DNA of 35,140 nucleotides, from NCBI GenBank assembly GCA_039183635.1, contig JBCDBL010000029.1, forward strand, positions 1 through 35,140, read 5' to 3'. The position numbers and the translations under genes were made by a program. The notes beneath the pieces are model-generated. The model was not told where the DNA came from. It did not search any database and saw only the letters and a program-made list of their open reading frames with translations. Of the stretch, positions 1-6,670 are shown one piece after another (the first letter of the stretch is position 1; every line of letters begins with the position of its first letter). The stretch is from JBCDBL01 sp039183635. Lineage in GTDB: Bacteria > Pseudomonadota > Alphaproteobacteria > Caulobacterales > Parvularculaceae.

Positions 1-863
1 CCAAACTCTTTTGCTGCAGCCAAACCGAAATTCAATCCCGACATGCGGTCTCCGCCTAATCTAGAAATGTCTGCTTTAGCTTGAGCTTCAAAAGCCCGAC
101 CGAGAGTGCTGCGAGAATTATATAACGCCGCCATCGCATCCGCACCATAATGCTCATAAGCCAAAGCCAGTGAGGCCACATCCTCCGCAATCAGGCGTTG
201 GCCGGCGAAGGTTTCGCGGATGAGGGCTTCATATTGGGCGGAGCTCAGCAACGGTTCCGGCCGGACGAGGGACTGGCTTGCTGGGAAGCCGGGGAACATT
301 TCCGCATCGGGAACAGTTTCAAGGGCGAGGGCGGCGCGGCGTCTGTCGTTAAGGCGGGCCATGGCCGTGCGCACCTGCGGCGCCACATAAACGCCGAGAT
401 GGGGCCATTGAAACTCCGGAACCTCCAGGGCGAGGGAGGCGTAGAGCCGCACGATCTCCCGGCTCATGGCCTCATACCCGGCGAGCTCCCGCTCAAACGG
501 CGTTGCGTTGCGCCCGGCCCGGCGCCGGGCTTTGTCTATTTGGGTTTCAATCCCCTCGCGCACATTGCGCCGGATGCGGGCGGCGCCTTGCCGGGCGGAA
601 AGGGTTTCCGTTCCTTCCTGATAGCGGCGGATAACCGCCTTGTCGCGCTTTTGTCGACGCAGAACTTCGATGGAGGACATGGGCGCATCGGCGCCGTCCG
701 CCCGTCGCCAGCGCCCGCCCCAGGGATGGCCAAGAGGCCAACGCGGCTGGTTGGGGTCAAAACCCGCTTTTAAGGCAAAGGTCGCCTCCAAGTCGATCAG
801 CGCGAGGCTCTGGTCAAGAACCTCCGCGCGTATTTGGTCGAGGCGTTGGTGCGGATAGGACAT
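1..863 (-). CDS. Unrecognised hypothetical protein, 3' end off the left edge
   Basis: An open frame runs on the minus strand from the ATG at 861-863 to the left edge without a stop, giving at least 287 residues. I do not recognise the family. The protein starts MSYPHQRLDQIRAEVL, is rich in Arg, Ala and Glu, looks cytoplasmic and mostly helical, and has no signal peptide, membrane segment or obvious catalytic motif. A long charged stretch (roughly residues 60-115, many Arg) is followed by a part containing LGVYVAPQVRTAM. Codon use shifts along the gene. The first 220 or so codons are strongly GC-ending, while the last 55 codons before the edge use many A/T-ending codons (GCT, TCT, TTG, AAA). 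It lies downstream of dnaB in the same direction, separated by a repeat. That it is coding is fairly sure; its function is unknown. Confidence 0.65.
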   Translation of the reverse strand, partial: MSYPHQRLDQIRAEVLDQSLALIDLEATFALKAGFDPNQPRWPLGHPWGGRWRRADGADAPMSSIEVLRRQKRDKAVIRRYQEGTETLSARQGAARIRRNVREGIETQIDKARRRAGRNATPFERELAGYEAMSREIVRLYASLALEVPEFQWPHLGVYVAPQVRTAMARLNDRRRAALALETVPDAEMFPGFPASQSLVRPEPLLSSAQYEALIRETFAGQRLIAEDVASLALAYEHYGADAMAALYNSRSTLGRAFEAQAKADISRLGGDRMSGLNFGLAAAKEF

Positions 864-1197
864 GGAAGCGCGCGCCGTTTACGTAAAACAGCTCGCGAGT
901 ATGGAGGCGAAGGCAAGGGAGAGGATAAGTTTTCTTCGGGATGACGGGGAAGAGGGCTTAATTGTTCACGAGATTTAGATTATCGAATTTTCATTCGTAC
1001 GCATTCAAATCCGAATCTTTAAAGCATAAGGCTGTAATTTGTACGCATGATTTTTCAAAAAGCTCCATCGTCATCTTGACGAAAGTCAAGATCCAGGGGC
1101 CGCTTGCTCTTAAGTATGCCGCCCTGGATCCCAGCTTTCGCTGGGATGACGTCTTGTCGTATGGGTACACCATGCGCACGAATAAAAGCTCGATAGT
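864..1197. other. Intergenic stretch between dnaB and the left-edge gene
   Basis: About 330 bases without a convincing gene. It is more AT-rich than its surroundings from about 960 to 1065, and it holds the palindromic repeat at 1069-1151. Short open frames on both strands here cross the repeat and have no plausible ribosome-binding site. The promoter of the left-edge gene should lie near 870-960, but I see no clear -35/-10 pair. Confidence 0.6.
1069..1151. repeat. Palindromic extragenic repeat with paired GAAA-loop hairpins
   Basis: The 83-bp element begins CGTCATC and ends GATGACG, so its ends are inverted repeats. Each end carries its own perfect 8-bp hairpin. At 1073-1092 the arms are ATCTTGAC/GTCAAGAT with loop GAAA. 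At 1128-1147 (read on the minus strand) the arms are ATCCCAGC/GCTGGGAT with the same GAAA loop. The motif CATCCCAGCGAAAGCTGGGATCCAG is, from general knowledge, a widespread dispersed repeat in proteobacterial intergenic DNA. It sits 3' of dnaB and may protect or end that transcript, which is inference. Confidence 0.8.
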
Positions 1198-2673
1198 CTA
1201 ATAATTCGGGTGGTGATGTTCATCCAGGTTGGAGAACTTGGTGAGGCTTTCTTCGAAGCGCATTTTCACCGTGCCGATGGGGCCGTGGCGTTGCTTGCCG
1301 ATGATGCACTCGGCAAGACCGCGCACCGCGTCCATCTCCGATTGCCATTTAAAATGTTCTTCCGTGCCTTCGCGGGGTTGGGTCCGCTTGACGTAATATT
1401 CCTCGCGATAGACGAACATCACGACGTCGGCGTCCTGTTCGATGGAGCCGGATTCTCTGAGGTCGGACAGTTGCGGGCGCTTGTCATCCCGCGCCTCCAC
1501 CTGGCGGGACAGCTGGGACAGGGCGATGATCGGTACATTCAGCTCTTTGGCGAGGGCTTTTAGCCCTTGCGTGATCTCGCTGACCTCCTGGACGCGCCCG
1601 TCGGAGCGGCGGTTCGACGCGGTCACCAGTTGCAGATAATCAACGACGATCAGGCCGAGGCCTTTTTGCCGTTTCAGACGCCGGGCCCGGGAGGCGAGGG
1701 CCGCAATAGACAAACCGCCGGTGTCGTCGATGTGCAGCGGCAGATTTTGCAATCGTTTGTTGGCGTCGTAAATCTTTTCGAACTCGTCCTGGGTGATTTC
1801 CCCGCGGCGGATTTTGTGGGAAGAGACTTCAGCCCATTCAGCCATGACGCGGTTGGCGAGCTGGTCGGCGGACATCTCCAGGGAGAAAAAGGCGACGACC
1901 GCCCCTTCAACTGTTTTCATGGAGCCGTCCTCTTGGCGCTCCATCTTATGAGCGACTGCGGCGTTGACGGCGATATTTGTGGCCAGCGATGTTTTGCCCA
2001 TGGAGGGGCGACCCGCCAAAATAATAAGGTCGGAGGGGTGAAGCCCGCCAAGGCGCTGGTCAAGATCGAGAAGGCCGGTTGTGACCCCGGACAGCCCGCC
2101 TTCGCGTTTATAAGCCGCGTTGGCGGCTTCGATCGCCTCCATCAAGCTGTCTTTAAAGCTCTTGAACCCGCCGCCATACTTGCCTGTCTCGGCAAGGGCG
2201 TAGAGCTCTTTTTCAGCGTCTTGAATCTGGAGGTTGGGACCGTCGTCAATCTCCGACTGCGCCGCGCGTCCCGCCATGTCCTGGCCAAGTCGCATGAGAC
2301 CGCGTCGCATGTTCAGCTCAAAGACGGTGCGTCCGTATTCCGGCGCCGAAATCGTTGTCGGTGCGGCGGAGGCGAGATAGGCGAGATAATCCTGTCCCAG
2401 CTCATCCTTAATGGCCGGGTCATTGGCGAAATAATCTTTCAGAGTGATCGGGGAGGCGACCCGGTTCTGACCGATGATTTTAGCCATGGCTTCATAAAGC
2501 CGGGCGTGCAGAGGTTCGTAGAAATGGTCCGACTGCAAATAGTCTGAAACTTTAAAATAAACCTCATTATCAAAAAGAATGGCGCCAAGCAGCGCCTGCT
2601 CCGCCTCAATGTTATATGGCGGATTTTCAATTTCGTCAGATGTCTCGGGAGCGACTTTTTCAGGAAGAGCCAT
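1198..2673 (-). CDS. dnaB: Replicative DNA helicase DnaB
   Basis: The hexameric 5'-3' helicase that unwinds DNA at the replication fork and recruits primase, acting in the cytoplasm. The protein has 491 residues, the usual length. The N-terminal domain spans about residues 17-120 (EAEQALLGAILFDNE). The C-terminal RecA-like domain follows from about 190, with Walker A GRPSMGKTS at 221-229, the FSLEMS motif with its catalytic Glu near 266, and Walker B LIVVDYLQL at 341-349. No intein interrupts the P-loop, a common insertion site in this family. It lies downstream of rpsF-rpsR-rplI on the same strand, as in many alphaproteobacteria. A strong hairpin terminator ends 18 bp before its ATG, so expression must depend on readthrough or on a promoter inside rplI. 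Confidence 0.97.
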   Translation of the reverse strand: MALPEKVAPETSDEIENPPYNIEAEQALLGAILFDNEVYFKVSDYLQSDHFYEPLHARLYEAMAKIIGQNRVASPITLKDYFANDPAIKDELGQDYLAYLASAAPTTISAPEYGRTVFELNMRRGLMRLGQDMAGRAAQSEIDDGPNLQIQDAEKELYALAETGKYGGGFKSFKDSLMEAIEAANAAYKREGGLSGVTTGLLDLDQRLGGLHPSDLIILAGRPSMGKTSLATNIAVNAAVAHKMERQEDGSMKTVEGAVVAFFSLEMSADQLANRVMAEWAEVSSHKIRRGEITQDEFEKIYDANKRLQNLPLHIDDTGGLSIAALASRARRLKRQKGLGLIVVDYLQLVTASNRRSDGRVQEVSEITQGLKALAKELNVPIIALSQLSRQVEARDDKRPQLSDLRESGSIEQDADVVMFVYREEYYVKRTQPREGTEEHFKWQSEMDAVRGLAECIIGKQRHGPIGTVKMRFEESLTKFSNLDEHHHPNY

Positions 2674-2690
2674 GACGCGGATACTAGCTC

Positions 2691-2721
2691 AAAAAGAAGC
2701 GGCCGCCTAGAGGGCGGCCGC
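2691..2721 (-). terminator. Intrinsic terminator between rplI and dnaB
   Basis: Read on the minus strand, a perfect 9-bp stem GCGGCCGCC/GGCGGCCGC (2713-2721 pairing with 2699-2707, five-base loop) is followed directly by TTCTTTTT. This is a textbook Rho-independent terminator for the rpsF-rpsR-rplI transcript. Its T-run ends only 18 bp before the dnaB ATG at 2673, leaving no room for a separate dnaB promoter downstream of it. Confidence 0.85.
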
Positions 2722-2751
2722 ACAAATTGCGCTACAAAATTTTTCGTCTGT

Positions 2752-3378
2752 CTACGATGCGTCTTTGTCTTCCTCTTTGGCCGCCGTTTCGTCAGCGTCT
2801 TCAGAGGCTTCAAGAGCTGCAGCTTCGTCTTCGTCCTCCAACAGATCGGCCGCGCTGGCGGCGATTTCTTCAGCCTCTTCCGCCGCGCGAAGCTCGGCGA
2901 TGTCCTCGCCTTTGGCTTGGAGTTCGGCTTCTTCTTCGGACCGGGCGATGTTTATCGACACGGTTACGGAGACTTCCGGGTGAAGACGGATGCGGACATC
3001 CTCAAGCCCAAGGTTTTTCAAAGGCTTATCAAGAACAACTTGCGTGCGCGCGACATGGACGCCAACGCCTTCTGCAGCTTCGGCGATGTCGCGGGTGTTC
3101 ACAGAGCCGTAAAGCTGGCCCATGTCGGAGGCTTGGCGAATGATGATGAAGCTTTGGCCGTCGAGTTTTTCGGCGACTTGCTCCGCCTCGCCCTTACGCT
3201 CGAGGTTGCGGGCTTCAAGTTCCGCACGTTGGGCTTCGAAGAATTTCTTGTTTTGCTCCGTGGCGCGCAGCGCCTTTTTCTTCGGCAGCAAGAAGTTTCG
3301 GGCGTAACCGTCTTTAACCGTTACGACATCGCCCATTTGGCCGAGCTTTTCGACGCGTTCTAGCAAAATGACGTGCAT
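2752..3378 (-). CDS. rplI: 50S ribosomal protein L9 with acidic C-terminal extension
   Basis: Structural protein of the large ribosomal subunit that binds 23S rRNA near the L1 stalk. It has 208 residues, against about 150 in E. coli. The N-terminal rRNA-binding domain is clear: MHVILLERVEKLGQMGD at the start and GYARNFLLPKKKALRAT at about 24-40. A long connecting helix and the C-terminal domain follow (about 75-148, ending in RLHPEVSVTVSI). The extra 55 or so residues are almost entirely Glu, Ala and Asp, a low-complexity acidic tail of a kind often seen on alphaproteobacterial L9. It starts 5 bp after rpsR on the same transcript and is the last gene before the terminator at 2691-2721. Confidence 0.97.
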   Translation of the reverse strand: MHVILLERVEKLGQMGDVVTVKDGYARNFLLPKKKALRATEQNKKFFEAQRAELEARNLERKGEAEQVAEKLDGQSFIIIRQASDMGQLYGSVNTRDIAEAAEGVGVHVARTQVVLDKPLKNLGLEDVRIRLHPEVSVTVSINIARSEEEAELQAKGEDIAELRAAEEAEEIAASAADLLEDEDEAAALEASEDADETAAKEEDKDAS

Positions 3379-3383
3379 CGGAC

Positions 3384-3608
3384 TTACTCCCCAACGTATG
3401 GCAACAGGGCGAGGAAGCGGGCGCGCTTGATCGCGCGGGCAAGCTCGCGTTGCTTTTTGGCGGATACGGCGGTGATCCGGGAAGGAACGATTTTCCCCTT
3501 CTCGGAGACATAGCGTTGCAGCAAGCGCGCGTCCTTATAGTCAATCTTCGGTGCGTTATCTCCGGAGAACGGGCAGGTCTTGCGGCGGCGGAAGAATGTG
3601 CGTTTCAT
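3384..3608 (-). CDS. rpsR: 30S ribosomal protein S18
   Basis: Small-subunit ribosomal protein that forms a heterodimer with S6 on the 16S rRNA platform. It has 74 residues, normal for the family. The start MKRTFFRRRKTCPFSG and the core IDYKDARLLQRYVSEKGKI, followed by PSRITAVSAKKQRELARAIKRARF, are diagnostic. It is in the middle of rpsF-rpsR-rplI, 12 bp after rpsF and 5 bp before rplI, so the S6 partner is made from the same message. The single Cys near residue 12 is not part of a zinc-binding set, so this looks like the zinc-independent form. Confidence 0.98.
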   Translation of the reverse strand: MKRTFFRRRKTCPFSGDNAPKIDYKDARLLQRYVSEKGKIVPSRITAVSAKKQRELARAIKRARFLALLPYVGE

Positions 3609-3620
3609 GGATGTTCTCCT

Positions 3621-4028
3621 CTACCGATCGTCACGGTCGCGGCGCGGGCCGCGGTCTCTGTCGCCTCGATCGCGACGGTCGCCGCGATCTCCCCGGTCAT
3701 CCCGGTCGCGTTTGCGCAAGGGCGCTGACGGTTCGGCGTCAAGCTCATCGACGCGGATGGTCATGAAGCGCAGCACGTCCTCATGGATGCGCATCTGCCG
3801 CTCCATCTCTTTGACGGCGTCCGCCGGTGCGTCGAGATTGAAAAAGCCGTAATGGCCTTTGCGGTTTTTGTTAATCTTATACTGGAGGTTTTTCAGGCCC
3901 CAATATTCTTCCTTCTCAACCTTACCGCCATTTTCGGTGATAATGCCTTTGAGGGTTTCGGTGAGGGTTTCCACTTGCGTGGGACTGATGTCCTGACGCG
4001 CAATGAATGTATGCTCGTAAAGAGGCAT
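3621..4028 (-). CDS. rpsF: 30S ribosomal protein S6 with Arg-Asp-rich tail
   Basis: Small-subunit ribosomal protein that pairs with S18. The start at 4028 gives 135 residues beginning MPLYEHTFIARQDIS and is supported by AAGGAAGGAG just upstream; a longer open frame to 4346 has no family support. The ferredoxin-like domain covers about residues 1-95, with the conserved YWGLKNLQYKINKNRKGHY at about 46-64. The last 30 or so residues are a near repeat of RD, DR and GDR units. E. coli S6 carries a C-terminal tail that RimK modifies with glutamate, but this tail is of a different kind. It is the first gene of the rpsF-rpsR-rplI run. The 203 bp before it, shared with the divergent yaiI-like gene, must hold its promoter. 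Confidence 0.96.
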   Translation of the reverse strand: MPLYEHTFIARQDISPTQVETLTETLKGIITENGGKVEKEEYWGLKNLQYKINKNRKGHYGFFNLDAPADAVKEMERQMRIHEDVLRFMTIRVDELDAEPSAPLRKRDRDDRGDRGDRRDRGDRDRGPRRDRDDR

Positions 4029-4231
4029 ATAAGGCTCCTTCCTTGCGGGCGGCGGGGATTTCGCTTCATCGAGCCAAAAGCGAAACCATCGGATCTTGCA
4101 AGACGGCCGGACTATCCGACGCGCTCTCAAAGAGGCTTGCAGACCGCTGCTCCTTTTCGAAGCGCGCGTCATAAGGCAAAAGCAGGTGAGACGCAAGGCT
4201 TCAAAGCCTTTACCACGCAAAGTGAAAACAT

Positions 4232-4723
4232 ATGGCTGATACTTTCGAACCCCGCTGCGATATTCGCATCCTTGTCGACGCCGACGCCTGTCCTGTGAAA
4301 GAGGAAATCTACAAGGTGGCGTTCCGCCGCAAGATACCGACGACATTGGTAAGCAACGCCTACATGCGTCTGCCCGACCATGCGTTGATTGAGCGCGTCG
4401 TCGTCAGCGACGGGTTCGACGCCGCCGATGACTGGATCGCCGCAGAGGCGGGGCCGCTGTCCGTGGTCGTTACGGCGGATATTTTGCTGGCCGAGCGATG
4501 CGTCAAAGCGGGCGCCGCGGTTCTCGCCACGAACGGTAAGCCGTTTACAGCTGACAACATCGGCGGCGCCGTTGCGACGCGGGCGATCATGGCGGATTTG
4601 CGCGTCGGCGCGGACGGCGACCGGGCCGGCGGCCCGGCGCCGTTTTCAAAGTCCGACCGCTCACGGTTTCTTTCAAGCCTTGATGAAGTCCTGGTGCGGT
4701 TGGAGCGGACGGCGAACCGGTGA
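4232..4723 (+). CDS. YaiI/YqxD family (UPF0178, DUF188) protein
   Basis: A 163-residue cytoplasmic protein of the UPF0178 family, whose biochemical role is not settled; the fold is PIN/NYN-nuclease-like. Diagnostic motifs are ILVDADACPVKEEIYKVA at about 12-29, the central VVVTADILLAERCVKAGA at about 79-96, and the end region PFSKSDRSRFLSSLDEVL. Asp residues in VDADACP and in VTADI are the likely metal-binding set known from related nucleases. It is transcribed away from the ribosomal-protein operon and converges on the glutathione S-transferase gene, with 22 bp between their ends. There is no operon partner to suggest a pathway. Confidence 0.9.
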   Translation: MADTFEPRCDIRILVDADACPVKEEIYKVAFRRKIPTTLVSNAYMRLPDHALIERVVVSDGFDAADDWIAAEAGPLSVVVTADILLAERCVKAGAAVLATNGKPFTADNIGGAVATRAIMADLRVGADGDRAGGPAPFSKSDRSRFLSSLDEVLVRLERTANR

Positions 4724-4745
4724 TCCGCTTCGCCTGCAATCTGCC

Positions 4746-5369
4746 CTAAAGCGGCGGCGGCGTCGTGTCTTTGACGTCTTTGTCGTTGAGCCAACTCTCC
4801 AGATAGGCGGACAGTTTTGGATTTGCGCCAAGGGCGTCCTGTCCTTCGGGGAAGCCGCGGACATAATCCAGCATCGGCAAAAGGAAGGCGTCTGCGATTG
4901 TAAACCGGTCGGTCCGGAACACGCCATCGGCGATTGCGGTTTCAAGCAGCGCCATTTGCCCCTTCAGTTTCGGGACGGCGCCGTCGATCTGGGCCCGGTC
5001 CGGGCTCTTGTCCTCAGTTTTGGGAAAGACGTAGCCGAACAGATACTCCCGAATCATGACCGGATCGAAGGCGGTCAACAGATACGACACCCATTGCTCC
5101 GTTACGGCGCGTTCTGTGGGGCTCTCGGGGTGGAGCGCCGGTCCGTCGAACGCGGCGTCGATGTAATTGCAAATCGCCCAGGATTCGCCGAGCGTCATAT
5201 CGCCGTGGCGCAGGGCGGGAATTTTACCCAACGGGTTCGCCGCCAAAACCTCGGGGGCGTGGGGCATCGACGGTGTCAGGGTGTAGGCGACGCCCTTCTT
5301 GGCGAGCGCCAAACGCGCCGTCCTGACAAGATTGCTATGGGGTAAACCGATAAGTTCCAGTTGCGACAT
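4746..5369 (-). CDS. Glutathione S-transferase family protein
   Basis: A soluble two-domain GST-type enzyme of 207 residues. The N-terminal thioredoxin-like domain runs from residue 1 to about 78: MSQLELIGLPHSNLVRTARL, then NPLGKIPAL with the cis-Pro that holds glutathione, then LGESWAICNYID, where E-S is the usual gamma-glutamyl contact. The all-helical C-terminal domain follows (about 88-200), including DRFTIADAFLLPMLDYV with the conserved N-capping Asp. Ser12 or a nearby residue would be the catalytic position; no Cys is there. The start at 5369 is chosen because the domain begins there and GAGGAAG precedes it; the frame extends upstream to 5429 without homology. It stands alone, so the substrate cannot be guessed. 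Confidence 0.9.
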   Translation of the reverse strand: MSQLELIGLPHSNLVRTARLALAKKGVAYTLTPSMPHAPEVLAANPLGKIPALRHGDMTLGESWAICNYIDAAFDGPALHPESPTERAVTEQWVSYLLTAFDPVMIREYLFGYVFPKTEDKSPDRAQIDGAVPKLKGQMALLETAIADGVFRTDRFTIADAFLLPMLDYVRGFPEGQDALGANPKLSAYLESWLNDKDVKDTTPPPL

Positions 5370-5722
5370 GTCGTTCTTCCTCTTTTGTTCGATGATGAGG
5401 TTTTGCGCCTCTGAACAAAAGACGGGCAATGCTGCGTCGGTTCGACATGTCGTCGTCGTTTTTTATTTCGATGACGCCGCTTCGAACGATGCCCCTTTTC
5501 AGCGCGCAAGAAAGCCTGTTTCAAAAAGCGTTTCCAGGCCAAGTGTGTGCGGTTGGCCGTCCGGAAACGCGTGAAACCAAAAATTCAAGCGTTTCCAGGC
5601 CAAGTGTGTGCGGTTGGCCGTCCGGAAACGCTTAAAAACTAAAGACTTAAAACGTCATCTCGATCCTGATGGACGCGATGACGCGTTAAGAACTGGCTTT
5701 TTCAAGAATAGCCTGGATGCGG
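5370..5722. other. Gene-free stretch between two minus-strand genes
   Basis: About 350 bases hold no convincing gene. The main content is the direct pair of 45-bp hairpins at 5526-5570 and 5587-5631. The short open frame on the plus strand across them repeats the same peptide twice because it reads the repeat, and is not taken as coding. The promoter of the glutathione S-transferase gene must lie in about 5385-5525. Confidence 0.6.
5526..5631 (-). repeat. Direct pair of identical 45-bp hairpins, possible tandem terminators
   Basis: The 45-bp units at 5526-5570 and 5587-5631 are identical and 61 bp apart in phase. Each is an inverted repeat: outer arms GCGTTTCC/GGAAACGC (8 bp), a 1-by-4 internal loop, inner arms GGCCAA/TTGGCC (6 bp), and a 10-base loop. 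On the minus strand the unit at 5526-5570 is followed at once by TTTTT, and the other by TTGAATTTTT. They lie about 90 bp downstream of the PEP-CTERM gene, so they could act as tandem terminators; they could equally be copies of a dispersed repeat. Confidence 0.8.
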
Positions 5723-6448
5723 TTACTTTTTGCGCCGCAGAGCCAAAATGCCGAGAGAGGCGAGCAGCAAAAGGCCAAGCGGCGCAGGCTCTGAAACGCC
5801 TACGGGGTCAGGATCTGGTCCCGGGCCCGTTGTCGCGCCGTTAATCGTCACTTGAAATTCACCGGAATTATTGAACCAGCCAAAGCCGTCCATTGTACCG
5901 AGGAATAGACGTGTCGCACCCGTAGGCGCTGTGAATTGCTGCACCACGTCTGCGGACGTTTTCCCATCGCCGATGAAAAATGCTTGCTGTAATTCTGGGC
6001 TCAAAGTGAGGAAATCCAATGTCAGACCCCCAGGGCTAAAATCCAATGTATCTGGGGCTGGCATCGCATCGGGCTGTGCGTCGCTCAAAAAGACGCCTAT
6101 CATCGAATTGAAAGGCGCGAGAACATTTGAAATGCCGTTTTCAGCGCCGGCAAAGTGTGAGCCGGTCCCGGGGTTGCCGTCCGGCGTAAGTGAAGCCGGG
6201 CAACAAGATGGTGTGAAAGACACCGCGCCCGTTACCTCAAATGTTAAAACGTCACCGCCTGTAACTGCTGTCGCGAATACCGGCGAATGGGTTGGCGCAA
6301 CGTCGGCGCCAGAGGCGGTTGATCCATCCGGCATGCCGGCGAGCCAAGGGTCCGATATTCCCGGAACGATAATGACGGCTGCGGCTTTCGCGATGGAAAA
6401 CGCGGTGACCAAAGCGACCGCGGCGAAGCTGGATAGAGTATGTTTCAT
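5723..6448 (-). CDS. PEP-CTERM sorted secreted protein
   Basis: An exported protein of unknown function, 241 residues. The N-terminus MKHTLSSFAAVALVTAFSIAKAA is a signal peptide. The C-terminus has the three-part sorting signal of PEP-CTERM proteins: VSEPAPLG, a hydrophobic segment (LLLLASLGILAL) and the basic end RRKK. In known systems an exosortase cuts after export and the protein goes to the cell surface or exopolysaccharide. The body (about 25-215) is Gly-, Pro- and Thr-rich, with one Cys pair (SCCPAS). I do not recognise a domain, though FTAPTGATRLFLGTMDGFGW resembles a beta-sandwich strand pattern common in such proteins. The start at 6448 is preferred over 6517 because AAGGGGG precedes it and the signal peptide begins there. 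No exosortase gene is in the window. Confidence 0.85.
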   Translation of the reverse strand: MKHTLSSFAAVALVTAFSIAKAAAVIIVPGISDPWLAGMPDGSTASGADVAPTHSPVFATAVTGGDVLTFEVTGAVSFTPSCCPASLTPDGNPGTGSHFAGAENGISNVLAPFNSMIGVFLSDAQPDAMPAPDTLDFSPGGLTLDFLTLSPELQQAFFIGDGKTSADVVQQFTAPTGATRLFLGTMDGFGWFNNSGEFQVTINGATTGPGPDPDPVGVSEPAPLGLLLLASLGILALRRKK

Positions 6449-6670
6449 GAAACCCCCTTGCAAAACAAACGCCTCTACATCGTTCCTTATGATCTTACCG
6501 TTTGTGGTTGCGCTCAAGCTGTATTTTGAAAGACAACACGTCTTTTGCGTGTGGCCTTACTGGGCTTTTGATGTGCGTTCGCCGGTCAGACAATCTTCTT
6601 GTCGCGCACGCTGGATTTTCATAAGACGCTTCAGTGCATTTCACCGTTTCTCAGGCATAAAGGAATTCTC

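Noticed and set aside
1567..2547. 326-codon plus-strand frame opposite dnaB
   Set aside because: Shadow of dnaB, whose helicase motifs are intact on the minus strand.
4029..4231. Possible S6:S18-binding leader RNA or riboswitch upstream of rpsF
   Set aside because: Such autoregulatory leaders are known for rpsF operons, but I could not identify the conserved motif here by eye; a covariance-model search would decide.
4029..4346. N-terminal extension of S6 to 4346
   Set aside because: The open frame continues, but S6 proteins begin at MPLYEHTF, and AAGGAAGGAG lies directly before that ATG.
5429..5635. Plus-strand frame with a duplicated peptide across the 45-bp repeats; also considered as a short CRISPR
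   Set aside because: The peptide repeats only because the DNA does. Two repeats with one 16-base spacer and no cas gene do not make a CRISPR array.
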